DNA of 14,289 nucleotides from an uncultured Bacteroidales bacterium (GTDB taxonomy: Bacteria > Bacteroidota > Bacteroidia > Bacteroidales > Bacteroidaceae). Position numbers and translations under genes: made by a program. The stretch's first letter is position 1; each line of letters opens with the position of its first letter. The notes under the pieces are model-generated. The model made no database searches. It had not been told where the DNA came from and was given only the letters and a program-made list of their open reading frames with translations. The stretch is from assembly GCA_902783615.1 (NCBI GenBank), contig CACZRQ010000277.1:1-14289 (forward strand), read 5' to 3'. Shown piece by piece: positions 7,719 to 14,245 of this stretch.

Positions 7719-10700
7719 ATGAAAAAACATATTCTTTTAGTAATATCGCTCTTGGTAACTTGCATGCTATTTGCCCAAGGTCCAGCAAACCGTACGGCAA
7801 AGACAGTGGCTGCCGATGTGTTGGCTCAGATGCCAGCCCAAAACCAAGAGACATTCAATAGTCTGATGAACGATTTGGCTGAGAGTGGTGAGGAAGCAGT
7901 GCTCACCCTCACACAGATGCTCAAGGCTCCAGGACAGGGTGGCAATGCCCAGGTGGAATATGCCCTGAGTGGTTTGACAGCTTATGTCAGCGCTCCAGGT
8001 CGAGAAACACAGAAAAACATGGTTGCTACAGCTCTCACCAAGGCTGCTGCTCAGGCTACCAACGCCACCGTGAAGGCTTTCTTGGAGAACCAGGCAAGCA
8101 TGCTGAACCGTCCTTATGAAATGTCAGAGCCTCAACTGCCTGCTTTGGCTGTAGCACAACGTAATGCCAAGGCTGCTATTAAGAGTGGCAAGACACAAGA
8201 CCGCATTCAAGCTATGCTGCAAGTATTGAGCCTATTACCCGCAAAAGATGCACAAAAGACGGTTCTTGCTGCACTGAAAGACAACAACAAGGATTATCGT
8301 GATGCACTGCTGTATGCTGCGTCTCCTAAAGCCGACAAGGATTTCTACAATACGCTTGTCAAAACCATGCTGAAGGCTAAACCTGAAGTGCAAGCCGACA
8401 TCTTGAATTTCCTGGCTTCCGAGGCCAACGCCAATGCCGAGAAACGTGAGATGGTGAGAACTTCCGAAGCTAAATGGGATAACCCAACATTAGGCATTCT
8501 GCATAATTTCGTGAAGACCAGTGGCAATTTCGACATCGTAGAGGCTGCTGTAAATGCTTTGCGTAACATTGGCGACAGCTCGTCCATCCCTGTCATTGCC
8601 TCTTTGCTGAGTAAGAACGACAACAAGTATGTAGCTTTGGCTCAGACAGCTTTAGCATCTTACAACGGTAAAATCAACAGCGATGTGGCTAAAGCCATTG
8701 GCGATGCAAGTGCTGCAGGTAAGATAGCTGCCATCGAACTGTTGGCAGGTCGTAAGGCAACAGTGAACTTAGGCTCTGTATTGGCTTTGACTGATAACGC
8801 CAATGCCGATGTGAAGACCGCTGCTTATAAGGCACTGAAAGACTTGGTAAGCCCTCAGGATTTCGTGAAAATGTGTGGCTTACTGGAAGAAGCCCCAGCT
8901 GATGCTTATCAGGCCATGCAACAAGCCATTACAGCTACTTTGGCTGGTCAGACTCCTGCCCAGCAGGTGCAGGCCATCAGCCAGCGCATGAATCAAGCTG
9001 GCACAGGCAAGGGTTACCTTTACTACCCAGTTCTTGCTGCCACAGGCGACCCATCAGCCCTGCAAATCATTACCAACACCTTGGCTTCAAACAGCCAATC
9101 GGTTAATGGCCAATCAGCTTTCCAGGCTCTCCTCACCTGGGATGGCATCGAGGCTGCTCCTTATTTATATAATATCGCACGCAATGCCTCTGGTCAGCAG
9201 TTCGAGCAAGCACTGAATCGCTACATCGAATTGGGTTCATCAGAGACCCTCACAGGCGAGAATCAACTGCAACTTCTGCGTCAGGCCATGGAATTGGCAA
9301 AAACAGACCAACTGCGCAATAGAATCTTGGAGAAAGTTGACAAGACTGGCACATTCTTAGGTATGTTGTTTGCAGGTGAGTTCATCAACACCCCTGCTCT
9401 GCAACAAACTGCAGCTACAGCAGTAATGGACATTGCAGTGGCTCATCCTGAATATAATGGTGCTAACACGCGCGCATTATTAAATAAGGTGGTAGAGGTT
9501 CTCAGTGGTGGCGATGCCGACTATTTCAAGCAGAACATCAAGAAGTACTTAGAAGAGAACCCTGCTGATGAAAAGGGCTTTGTAAGCATCTTCAACGGCA
9601 AGGACCTTACTGGTTGGAAAGGCCTGGTGGAAGACCCCATCAAACGTAGCAAGATGAAACCAGCTCAGCTGGCTAAGGAGCAAATCAAGGCAGACGAGCA
9701 GATGCGCAAGGACTGGATTGTGGAAGATGGTTCTTTGGCATACATTGGCACAGGTTATGATAACCTCTGCACAGAAAAACAATATGGCGACTTCGAAATG
9801 TTGGTGGACTGGAAGCTCGATCCGAATGGTGCTGAGCCTGATGCAGGTATTTATCTCCGTGGTTCGCCACAGGTGCAGATATGGGATACAGCCCGTGTGG
9901 ATGTTGGCGCTCAAGTAGGCTCTGGCGGTTTGTATAACAACAAGAAGAACAAAGATATCCCATTGGTAGTGGCAGATAACCCATTAGGCGAGTGGAATTC
10001 ATTCTACATCAAAATGGTGGGCGACCGTGTAACGGTGAAACTGAACGGCATCTTGGTTGTTGATGATGTGATTCTCGAGAACTACTGGGATCGTTCTCAA
10101 CCTATCTTCCCCATCGAACAGCTTGAGTTGCAGGCTCATGGCAGTAAGGTATGGTTCCGTAACATCTATGTGAGGGAACTGAAGCGTGCAGAGGCATTCC
10201 AGCTCAGCGAACAGGAGAAGAAAGAAGGCTTCAAGGTGTTGTTCGATGGTACGAACATGTATCAATGGACAGGCAATACCGTTGACTATACCATCGAGGA
10301 CGGTTGCATCAGCATGAACCCAAGCAAATCGTTTGGTGGCAACCTCTATACAGTTGACGAATATGCCGACTTCATCTACCGCTTCGAGTTCTGCCTCACC
10401 CCTGGTGCCAACAATGGCGTGGGCATCCGTACCCCAATGGAGGGCGATGCAGCATACGTGGGCATGGAGATTCAGATTCTCGACTGCGAGCATCCAACCT
10501 ATAGCTACATCACACCATTGCAGCATCATGGCTCTGTGTATGGCATCATCCCAGCCAAGCCAGACCATCCAAGTGCATTCAAGCCCGCTGGCCAGTGGAA
10601 CGAGGAGGAGATTTATGCTAAGGGCGATTACATCCGCGTAACGGTGAACGGACAGGTCATCAACGAGGGTAACATCCGTGAGGCAACCAAGAATGGTACA

Positions 10701-10808
10701 GCCGACAAGCACGAGCATCCGGGTTTGTTCAACAAGTCTGGTCACATCGGCTTCCTCGGCCACGGTTCGCCTGTGAAGTTCCGCAATATCCGTATCAAAG
10801 AACTATAA
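7719..10808 (+). CDS. HEAT-like repeat protein with tandem DUF1080 (3-keto-disaccharide hydrolase) domains
   Basis: This is a 1029-residue exported protein. Residues 1-19 form a Sec signal (KK, hydrophobic core, likely cleavage after LFA). Residues about 25-600 are alanine-rich and helical, with recurring HEAT/ARM-like units such as EAAVNALRNIGDSSSIPVIASLL. Domain 1 (about 618-820) has FNGKDLTGW (625-633), GIYLRGSPQVQIWD (710-723), GSGGLYNN (734-741), GEWNSFYI (757-764) and AHGSKVWFRNIYV. Domain 2 (about 838-1029) has the matching but diverged FDGTNMYQW (842-850), MEIQILD (916-922), HHGSVYG (936-942), GQWNEEEIY (from 958) and GHGSPVKFRNIRI. DUF1080/PF06439 members hydrolyse or eliminate 3-keto-glycosides produced by Gfo/Idh/MocA enzymes. 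The pair therefore looks like a periplasmic oxidise-then-cleave system. The HEAT half may be a docking scaffold (inference). Confidence 0.87.
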   Translation: MKKHILLVISLLVTCMLFAQGPANRTAKTVAADVLAQMPAQNQETFNSLMNDLAESGEEAVLTLTQMLKAPGQGGNAQVEYALSGLTAYVSAPGRETQKNMVATALTKAAAQATNATVKAFLENQASMLNRPYEMSEPQLPALAVAQRNAKAAIKSGKTQDRIQAMLQVLSLLPAKDAQKTVLAALKDNNKDYRDALLYAASPKADKDFYNTLVKTMLKAKPEVQADILNFLASEANANAEKREMVRTSEAKWDNPTLGILHNFVKTSGNFDIVEAAVNALRNIGDSSSIPVIASLLSKNDNKYVALAQTALASYNGKINSDVAKAIGDASAAGKIAAIELLAGRKATVNLGSVLALTDNANADVKTAAYKALKDLVSPQDFVKMCGLLEEAPADAYQAMQQAITATLAGQTPAQQVQAISQRMNQAGTGKGYLYYPVLAATGDPSALQIITNTLASNSQSVNGQSAFQALLTWDGIEAAPYLYNIARNASGQQFEQALNRYIELGSSETLTGENQLQLLRQAMELAKTDQLRNRILEKVDKTGTFLGMLFAGEFINTPALQQTAATAVMDIAVAHPEYNGANTRALLNKVVEVLSGGDADYFKQNIKKYLEENPADEKGFVSIFNGKDLTGWKGLVEDPIKRSKMKPAQLAKEQIKADEQMRKDWIVEDGSLAYIGTGYDNLCTEKQYGDFEMLVDWKLDPNGAEPDAGIYLRGSPQVQIWDTARVDVGAQVGSGGLYNNKKNKDIPLVVADNPLGEWNSFYIKMVGDRVTVKLNGILVVDDVILENYWDRSQPIFPIEQLELQAHGSKVWFRNIYVRELKRAEAFQLSEQEKKEGFKVLFDGTNMYQWTGNTVDYTIEDGCISMNPSKSFGGNLYTVDEYADFIYRFEFCLTPGANNGVGIRTPMEGDAAYVGMEIQILDCEHPTYSYITPLQHHGSVYGIIPAKPDHPSAFKPAGQWNEEEIYAKGDYIRVTVNGQVINEGNIREATKNGTADKHEHPGLFNKSGHIGFLGHGSPVKFRNIRIKEL

Positions 10809-10839
10809 ACTTTAGGCTCTAAGTAATTTTTGTTAAACA

Positions 10840-10871
10840 GGCTGCATCAGGATGTGAATCCAGGTGCAGCC
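10840..10871 (+). terminator. Stable hairpin with GUGA loop after the DUF1080 gene
   Basis: GGCTGCA (10840-10846) pairs perfectly with TGCAGCC (10865-10871). Two more pairs (T-G, C-G) and an A-A mismatch lead to GGAT (10850-10853) with ATCC (10858-10861), closing on GTGA, a GNRA-type tetraloop in RNA. It lies 31 bases after the stop codon. Only a short TTT follows, after GC, so Rho-independent strength is uncertain. It may instead protect the mRNA 3' end or act as a leader structure for the next gene. Confidence 0.55.
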
Positions 10872-10931
10872 GCTTTAAATCCTTACAAATGTGTAATCAG
10901 TTAGGTTTTAATCTTAAATATTGAAGAAATT

Positions 10932-11813
10932 ATGCACAACAGAATCACTGAGGGCTACATGCCTTTCATGGGATATCAAACCTACTACCGAATAGTGGGC
11001 GAAGCATCGGAGAAAGCACCTTTGTTGTTGCTCCATGGTGGTCCAGGAAGTACTCATAACTATTTCGAGGTGCTCGACTGCATAGCAGACACGGAGCGAC
11101 AGGTTATCTCTTACGACCAAATAGGCTGTGGCAATTCCTATCTCGATGGTCACCCCGAACTGTGGACGCAGAAAACCTGGATAGACGAGCTCATCGCCAT
11201 TCGCGAATATCTTCATTTAGACACCGTGCATATACTTGGTCAGTCGTGGGGAGCCATGCAGGCCATTGCGTATGTGATAGACCACCAGCCCCAAGGAGTC
11301 AAGTCGCTGATTCTCTCTTCTGGTCATGCCTCCAGTAGCTTGTGGGCAAGCGAACAACACCGTCTCATCAAAAATTTGTCGGAGGAAGACCAGAAAGCGA
11401 TAAGTCAGGCTGAAGCTACTGGCAAATGGGATGATCCTGCCTATTTGCGGGCCAACGACCATTACTTTGAGCGATTTGTAATCAGTGTAGATGAAAACTC
11501 ACCAGAATGTATCAAACGTCCGAAACGCTCTGGCACAGAAGCCTATCTCTATGGTTGGGGTCCCAATGAATATCAGCCTCTTGGCAGCCTGAAAGACTTT
11601 GAGTACACTGATAAGCTATACCAGATTTCTCAGCCTACGCTTATATGTAGTGGCACAAACGATATCTGTACCCCCGTTGTTGCAGCTTCTCTTTATGAGC
11701 ATATACCTCACAGCCAATGGCATTTGTTCCGGCACTCCCGTCACACCTGCTTCATCGATGCTTACGAGGATTATTGCCAAGTGCTCACCCAATGGTTAAA
11801 AGATCATGAATAA
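10932..11813 (+). CDS. Proline iminopeptidase-type alpha/beta hydrolase
   Basis: This 293-residue protein belongs to the proline-specific peptidase (S33) family, whose members release N-terminal proline or related residues from peptides. HGGPG (35-39) is the family's oxyanion-hole signature. GQSWG (103-107) is the nucleophile elbow with Ser105. Asp244 in GTNDICTP and His271 in SRHTCF complete the expected Ser-Asp-His triad. YDQIGCGNS (61-69) is also characteristic. No signal peptide is visible, so it is probably cytoplasmic. It lies 123 bases after the DUF1080 gene with a hairpin between, so it is likely a separate unit. A weak -7-like TAGGTTTT (10902-10909) lacks a convincing -33 partner. 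The exact substrate is inferred from family only, and other S33 amidases or esterases share these motifs. Confidence 0.9.
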   Translation: MHNRITEGYMPFMGYQTYYRIVGEASEKAPLLLLHGGPGSTHNYFEVLDCIADTERQVISYDQIGCGNSYLDGHPELWTQKTWIDELIAIREYLHLDTVHILGQSWGAMQAIAYVIDHQPQGVKSLILSSGHASSSLWASEQHRLIKNLSEEDQKAISQAEATGKWDDPAYLRANDHYFERFVISVDENSPECIKRPKRSGTEAYLYGWGPNEYQPLGSLKDFEYTDKLYQISQPTLICSGTNDICTPVVAASLYEHIPHSQWHLFRHSRHTCFIDAYEDYCQVLTQWLKDHE

Positions 11814-11854
11814 AAAATAGTTATGAAAAAGACGACATAGCTGTTGACCCATAA

Positions 11855-11886
11855 AAGAGGATGTGCCTTTTTCGACACATCCTCTT
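11855..11886. terminator. Bidirectional terminator between convergent genes
   Basis: The perfect 11-bp inverted repeat AAGAGGATGTG (11855-11865) and CACATCCTCTT (11876-11886) flanks a 10-base loop. It sits between the stop of the + strand hydrolase and the stop of the - strand alcohol dehydrogenase. The + transcript exits into TTGTTCTTTATT and the - transcript exits into TTTTAT, so both directions have a T-rich tail. The dehydrogenase stop codon is only 5 bases beyond the right arm. Confidence 0.85.
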
Positions 11887-11891
11887 GTTCT

Positions 11892-13067
11892 TTATTCATT
11901 CGCAGCCCTGTAGATGCTCAAGACATCCTCATAGGCAAGCTGCTTGAAATTACCATTGGTAATGGTTTTGCCTCGCGAACATTTCTCAGCCATCAGCAAG
12001 AGCTCCTCTTCTGTAGCCTTTCTACCAATCAATGCAGGAATGCTGGCTGGCATACCTATCGAATGATAGAAAGCACGCATGCGGTTCACACCTTCACGTG
12101 CAGCCACTTCATCATCTATTGCATCCACATCCATCACCTCTCTGGCGAAACGTGCAAAGCGAGCCACCTTGGCATCCATCACATAATTGGCCCAATGGCA
12201 CCAGAGTGAAGCCAAGCCAGCCCCATGAGCCACACCATAAAGGGCACTCAGCTCATGCTCCATATTGTGCGTTGCCCAGTCGCCAATCGTACCACAGCCC
12301 GTCAAGTCATTGTGTGCCAAGCTTCCAGCCCACATAATCTGACTACGCAGGTAATAATCCTCAGGATTGTCGAGCACCATTGGCCCATACTGTCTTACCG
12401 CCTTCAGCAGGGCAATGGCCAATGCATCTGTCACACCCATTTCCTCGTGAGAGAAATAGCGCTCCATCGTGTGCATCATGATGTCAGTTACACCGCAAGC
12501 CGTCTGATAGGCAGGCAAAGTGTAAGTACGCTTGGGGTTCATGATGGCAAACTTGCAGCGGCAAAGATTGTCATCATACGACCATTTCAGTTCTCCTTCA
12601 TCCTTAGTGATCACACTGCCACCACTCATCTCACTGCCAGCAGCAGGAATGGTGAGCACGGCTGCCAAAGGCAAACAAGCAGAAGCTTGGGCTTTGCCAG
12701 CGTAGAAATCCCATACATCGCCTGAGTATGGAACGCCTAATGCCATACACTTGGAAGAATCAATCACACTGCCTCCACCTACAGCCAGAATGAAATCCAC
12801 ACCCTCCTTGCGGCACAGGTCAATGCCTTCCTGTGCCTTCGACAAACGAGGATTGGGCACCACTCCACCTAACTTAACATAAGGAATAGCAGCATCTTTG
12901 AGGCGTTGCTCAATTTCCTGCAACAAGCCAGAGCGCTCTGCACTCTTGCCACCATAATGGATCAGCACCTTCGTGCCACCGAAACTCTTGATAAGCTGAG
13001 GAATCTGCTCCTCTGCATCGGCTCCAAATACCACCTGTGTGGGAGCATAATAGTTGAAATCTTTCAT
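11892..13067 (-). CDS. Iron-containing alcohol dehydrogenase (YqhD/BDH-like)
   Basis: This 391-residue cytoplasmic group III alcohol dehydrogenase resembles NADPH-dependent YqhD and butanol dehydrogenases, which reduce aldehydes to alcohols. The N-terminus FNYYAPTQVVFG is typical. The cofactor-binding loop is AVGGGSVIDSSK (95-106). PAAGSEMS (141-148) is the following family motif. Predicted metal ligands are Asp195 and His199 in GVTDIMMH, His267 in WATHNMEHELS, and His281 in GVAHGAGLA. The 14-residue spacing of the last two matches the family. It has its own promoter candidate at 13108-13139 and converges on the hydrolase gene at a shared terminator. No neighbouring aldehyde-producing enzyme is seen, so general aldehyde detoxification or fermentation is the likely role (inference). 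Confidence 0.94.
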   Translation of the reverse strand: MKDFNYYAPTQVVFGADAEEQIPQLIKSFGGTKVLIHYGGKSAERSGLLQEIEQRLKDAAIPYVKLGGVVPNPRLSKAQEGIDLCRKEGVDFILAVGGGSVIDSSKCMALGVPYSGDVWDFYAGKAQASACLPLAAVLTIPAAGSEMSGGSVITKDEGELKWSYDDNLCRCKFAIMNPKRTYTLPAYQTACGVTDIMMHTMERYFSHEEMGVTDALAIALLKAVRQYGPMVLDNPEDYYLRSQIMWAGSLAHNDLTGCGTIGDWATHNMEHELSALYGVAHGAGLASLWCHWANYVMDAKVARFARFAREVMDVDAIDDEVAAREGVNRMRAFYHSIGMPASIPALIGRKATEEELLLMAEKCSRGKTITNGNFKQLAYEDVLSIYRAANE

Positions 13068-13107
13068 AATTCCGACTCCGATTAAAAGGTTAATACTAAA
13101 GATTTAG

Positions 13108-13139
13108 CAAAGTTAATGCTTTTTGATGCAAATTGCAAG
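13108..13139 (-). promoter_or_regulatory. Promoter candidate for the alcohol dehydrogenase gene
   Basis: Read on the - strand, TAACTTTG (13115-13108) matches the -7 box TAnnTTTG exactly. CTTG (13139-13136, within AATCTTGC) lies 20 bases upstream at the -33 position. Transcription would start near 13101, giving a leader of about 34 bases to the ATG at 13067. The upstream edge touches the end of the ATPase remnant. Confidence 0.6.
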
Positions 13140-13141
13140 AT

Positions 13142-13347
13142 TCAGATGAGGATAGTGGGAAAAAAACAGTTGGTACGGTCAATATTGTCTGCACTGACAA
13201 GCATATACGGAATGGTGATGTCCTGTAGCGCTTGCTTTAGCATTGTTGACTTGCCAACCTGACGAGGATCCGAAATAACTTGAATCTTGTTCCGAGATTC
13301 TAAAATTCTCTGTTTTCATTCGTTGATTTGCACTCTCTTTTGATCAT
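13142..13347 (-). pseudogene. Frameshifted N-terminal remnant of a P-loop ATPase
   Basis: On the - strand, from ATG 13347, the frame begins MIKRECKSTNENREF and stops. A shift near 13313 opens the frame RILESRNKIQVISDPRQVGK followed by STMLKQALQDITIPYMLVSA and DNIDRTN, which ends at a stop at 13144-13142. PRQVGKST with LKQ...IPY...SAD is the Walker A region of the widespread bacterial ATPases of the DUF4143/AAA type (several hundred residues). Here the first Walker A glycine is replaced by Asp, the frame is broken, and everything after the first 50-60 codons is gone. The cut end lies directly upstream of the alcohol dehydrogenase promoter, so a deletion or insertion event joined the two. The MIKRE start is less certain than the Walker A part. 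Confidence 0.62.
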
Positions 13348-13393
13348 CGCAAGAAATAGAGAAAAATTGTACACTTCAAAAAAAACGACACGA

Positions 13394-13658
13394 ATTTTGT
13401 AAAAACATCCCGACATCCCGACTGATTTTTGCAAATAACTGATTTGTTGAAAGATATGCGAAAATTTCAAAGCATGAGATACCGTCAACATGCCGTCAAC
13501 ATGCCGACTGGATACTGATTGGAAACAGACAAGTCGGTATGTAATCGGTATGTTGTCGGCATGTTGACGGCATGTCAGAATTTTAAAAAGCGTCATAACA
13601 ATCAATCTTCCAATATATTACATATTCGAGTCGGGATGTCGGGATGTGTTTTCAAAAT
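13394..13658. repeat. 265-bp nested inverted-repeat element with 30-bp ends
   Basis: The left end 13394-13423 and right end 13629-13658 are inverse complements at 28 of 30 positions. The inner 19 bases (13405-13423 against 13629-13647) match perfectly. Each end contains an 8-bp direct repeat (ACATCCCG/ACATCCCG and its complement). A second, perfect inverted repeat is nested inside (see 13482-13575). No target-site duplication is obvious and no credible protein is encoded. A MITE-like element, a structured RNA or a protein-binding array are the options. I cannot name a known family. Confidence 0.7.
13482..13575. repeat. 11-bp direct repeats forming alternative stems
   Basis: CCGTCAACATG occurs twice in tandem (13482-13492, 13493-13503), followed by CCGACT. 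Bases 13488-13508 are the perfect inverse complement of 13555-13575 (21 bp). Bases 13486-13509 can also pair with 13532-13555 (21 of 24 positions, including two G-T wobbles). The right side reads as four roughly 11-bp units of the type GTCGGYATGTT. One left arm thus has two competing right arms, one close and wobble-rich, one distant and perfect. Confidence 0.7.
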
Positions 13659-13676
13659 TTAGACTAAATTTTTATC

Positions 13677-13764
13677 GCGTACCTAAAGGCACGCATTCTT
13701 ATTTCTAATCTCTTTTCCAGCCAATAAATTGGCTGGCTACCCTTATCTGATGCCTAAAGGCATC
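13677..13764. repeat. Three AA-centred palindromes in a row
   Basis: The palindromes are GCGTACCT-AA-AGGCACGC (13677-13694, one A-C mismatch), CCAGCCAAT-AA-ATTGGCTGG (13717-13736, perfect) and GATGCCT-AA-AGGCATC (13749-13764, perfect). The first and third share the core CCTAAAGG. Their centres are 41 and 30 bases apart, close to four and three helical turns. They resemble REP-like extragenic palindromes or binding sites for a dimeric protein. No adjacent gene explains them. Confidence 0.65.
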
Positions 13765-13830
13765 ACTCCAGAAGCTCAATCTGTATATTTATGCAACTGC
13801 TCTTAGCACTCCCTTTCTTGTTGCTTCACG

Positions 13831-13880
13831 AGGAAAAACTATTTCTCTAACGAGGGCGCAAATTTTTCCTAACGAGGGCG
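13831..13880. repeat. 12-bp direct repeat spaced 22 bp, with a small stem
   Basis: CTAACGAGGGCG occurs at 13847-13858 and again at 13869-13880, a start-to-start distance of 22 bases. AGGAAAAA (13831-13838) and TTTTTCCT (13863-13870) form an 8-bp inverted repeat that encloses the first copy. No coding frame runs through. Confidence 0.6.
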
Positions 13881-13986
13881 TAAAAATCGGGTAGCTTCAA
13901 CGGGCAAGAGAGTTCCTTTTTCCTGGTCACTGTATATACAACTCCGATTTGCATAAATATACCACTTCAAGCAAGTGACTCGATTA

Positions 13987-14036
13987 CCCGAAGTAAATGG
14001 GTCGTTTACTACGGGAAGATGCCCTGCTTACTACGG
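13987..14036. repeat. Hairpin plus TTACTACGG direct repeat spaced 22 bp
   Basis: CCCG-A-AGTAAA (13987-13997) pairs with TTTACT-A-CGGG (14005-14015) around TGGGTCG: ten pairs with one A-A mismatch. TTACTACGG within the right arm (14006-14014) is repeated at 14028-14036, again 22 bases apart. The shared 22-base spacing with 13847/13869 may be coincidental or may mark a common architecture. Confidence 0.55.
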
Positions 14037-14098
14037 AAGGATTAACTGATGACATGCTTTATACAAACAACTTGGTTTTTTTGCAAATATGAAAAAGT

Positions 14099-14191
14099 TG
14101 CCTTCACCCTTCACCTTTTCTTAAAACATCTTGATATTGTTGGTTTATCAGGGTGAAGGCAGGTGAAGGCAGGTGAAGGCAGGTGAAGGCA
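14099..14191. repeat. GGTGAAGGCA 10-bp array with inverted partner
   Basis: GGTGAAGGCA is repeated four times without interruption (14152-14161 through 14182-14191). Upstream, TGCCTTCACCC (14099-14109) is the exact inverse complement of GGGTGAAGGCA (14151-14161), and a further partial unit, TTCACC, follows at 14110-14115. The 41 bases between the arms are AT-rich. The layout of a C-rich arm, an AT-rich loop and a multi-copy G-rich arm mirrors the 13482-13575 element. No gene overlaps it. Confidence 0.8.
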
Positions 14192-14245
14192 AAACGATAC
14201 TTATACAGCAATCATCAACACATAGAAAATACCTTTTTTACTGTC

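Larger units (their letters stand above)
13659..14098. other. Gene-free stretch, repeats only
   Basis: No open frame here has a credible start, family motif or length. Apart from the palindromes and 22-base-spaced repeats listed separately, the DNA is AT-rich with multiple stops in every frame. I see no tRNA, rRNA, riboswitch or CRISPR array. It joins the inverted-repeat element on its left to the 10-bp arrays on its right, making the whole of 13348-14289 non-coding as far as can be read. Confidence 0.6.

Noticed and set aside
9999..10763. 254-codon open frame on the - strand inside the DUF1080 gene
   Set aside because: It is the antisense of two conserved DUF1080 domains. The composition (rich in Val, Leu, His and Cys) and lack of motifs fit a shadow frame.
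10902..10909. TAGGTTTT as a promoter for the peptidase gene
   Set aside because: It has one mismatch to TAnnTTTG and no -33 element at a suitable distance. It is too weak to list as a promoter.
11823..11840. Mini-frame MKKTT-stop after the peptidase gene
   Set aside because: It has only five codons before the terminator. It could be the trace of a lost signal-peptide gene, but nothing else supports that.
11844..12725. Open frames on the + strand opposite the alcohol dehydrogenase
   Set aside because: They are shadows of the well-supported - strand dehydrogenase, with no recognisable motifs.
13300..13605. 101-codon open frame on the - strand
   Set aside because: It runs through the nested inverted repeats and ends in the broken ATPase start. 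Its amino acids reflect repeat DNA and no family motif is visible. Only its last 15 codons (from MIKRE) were used, as part of the ATPase remnant.
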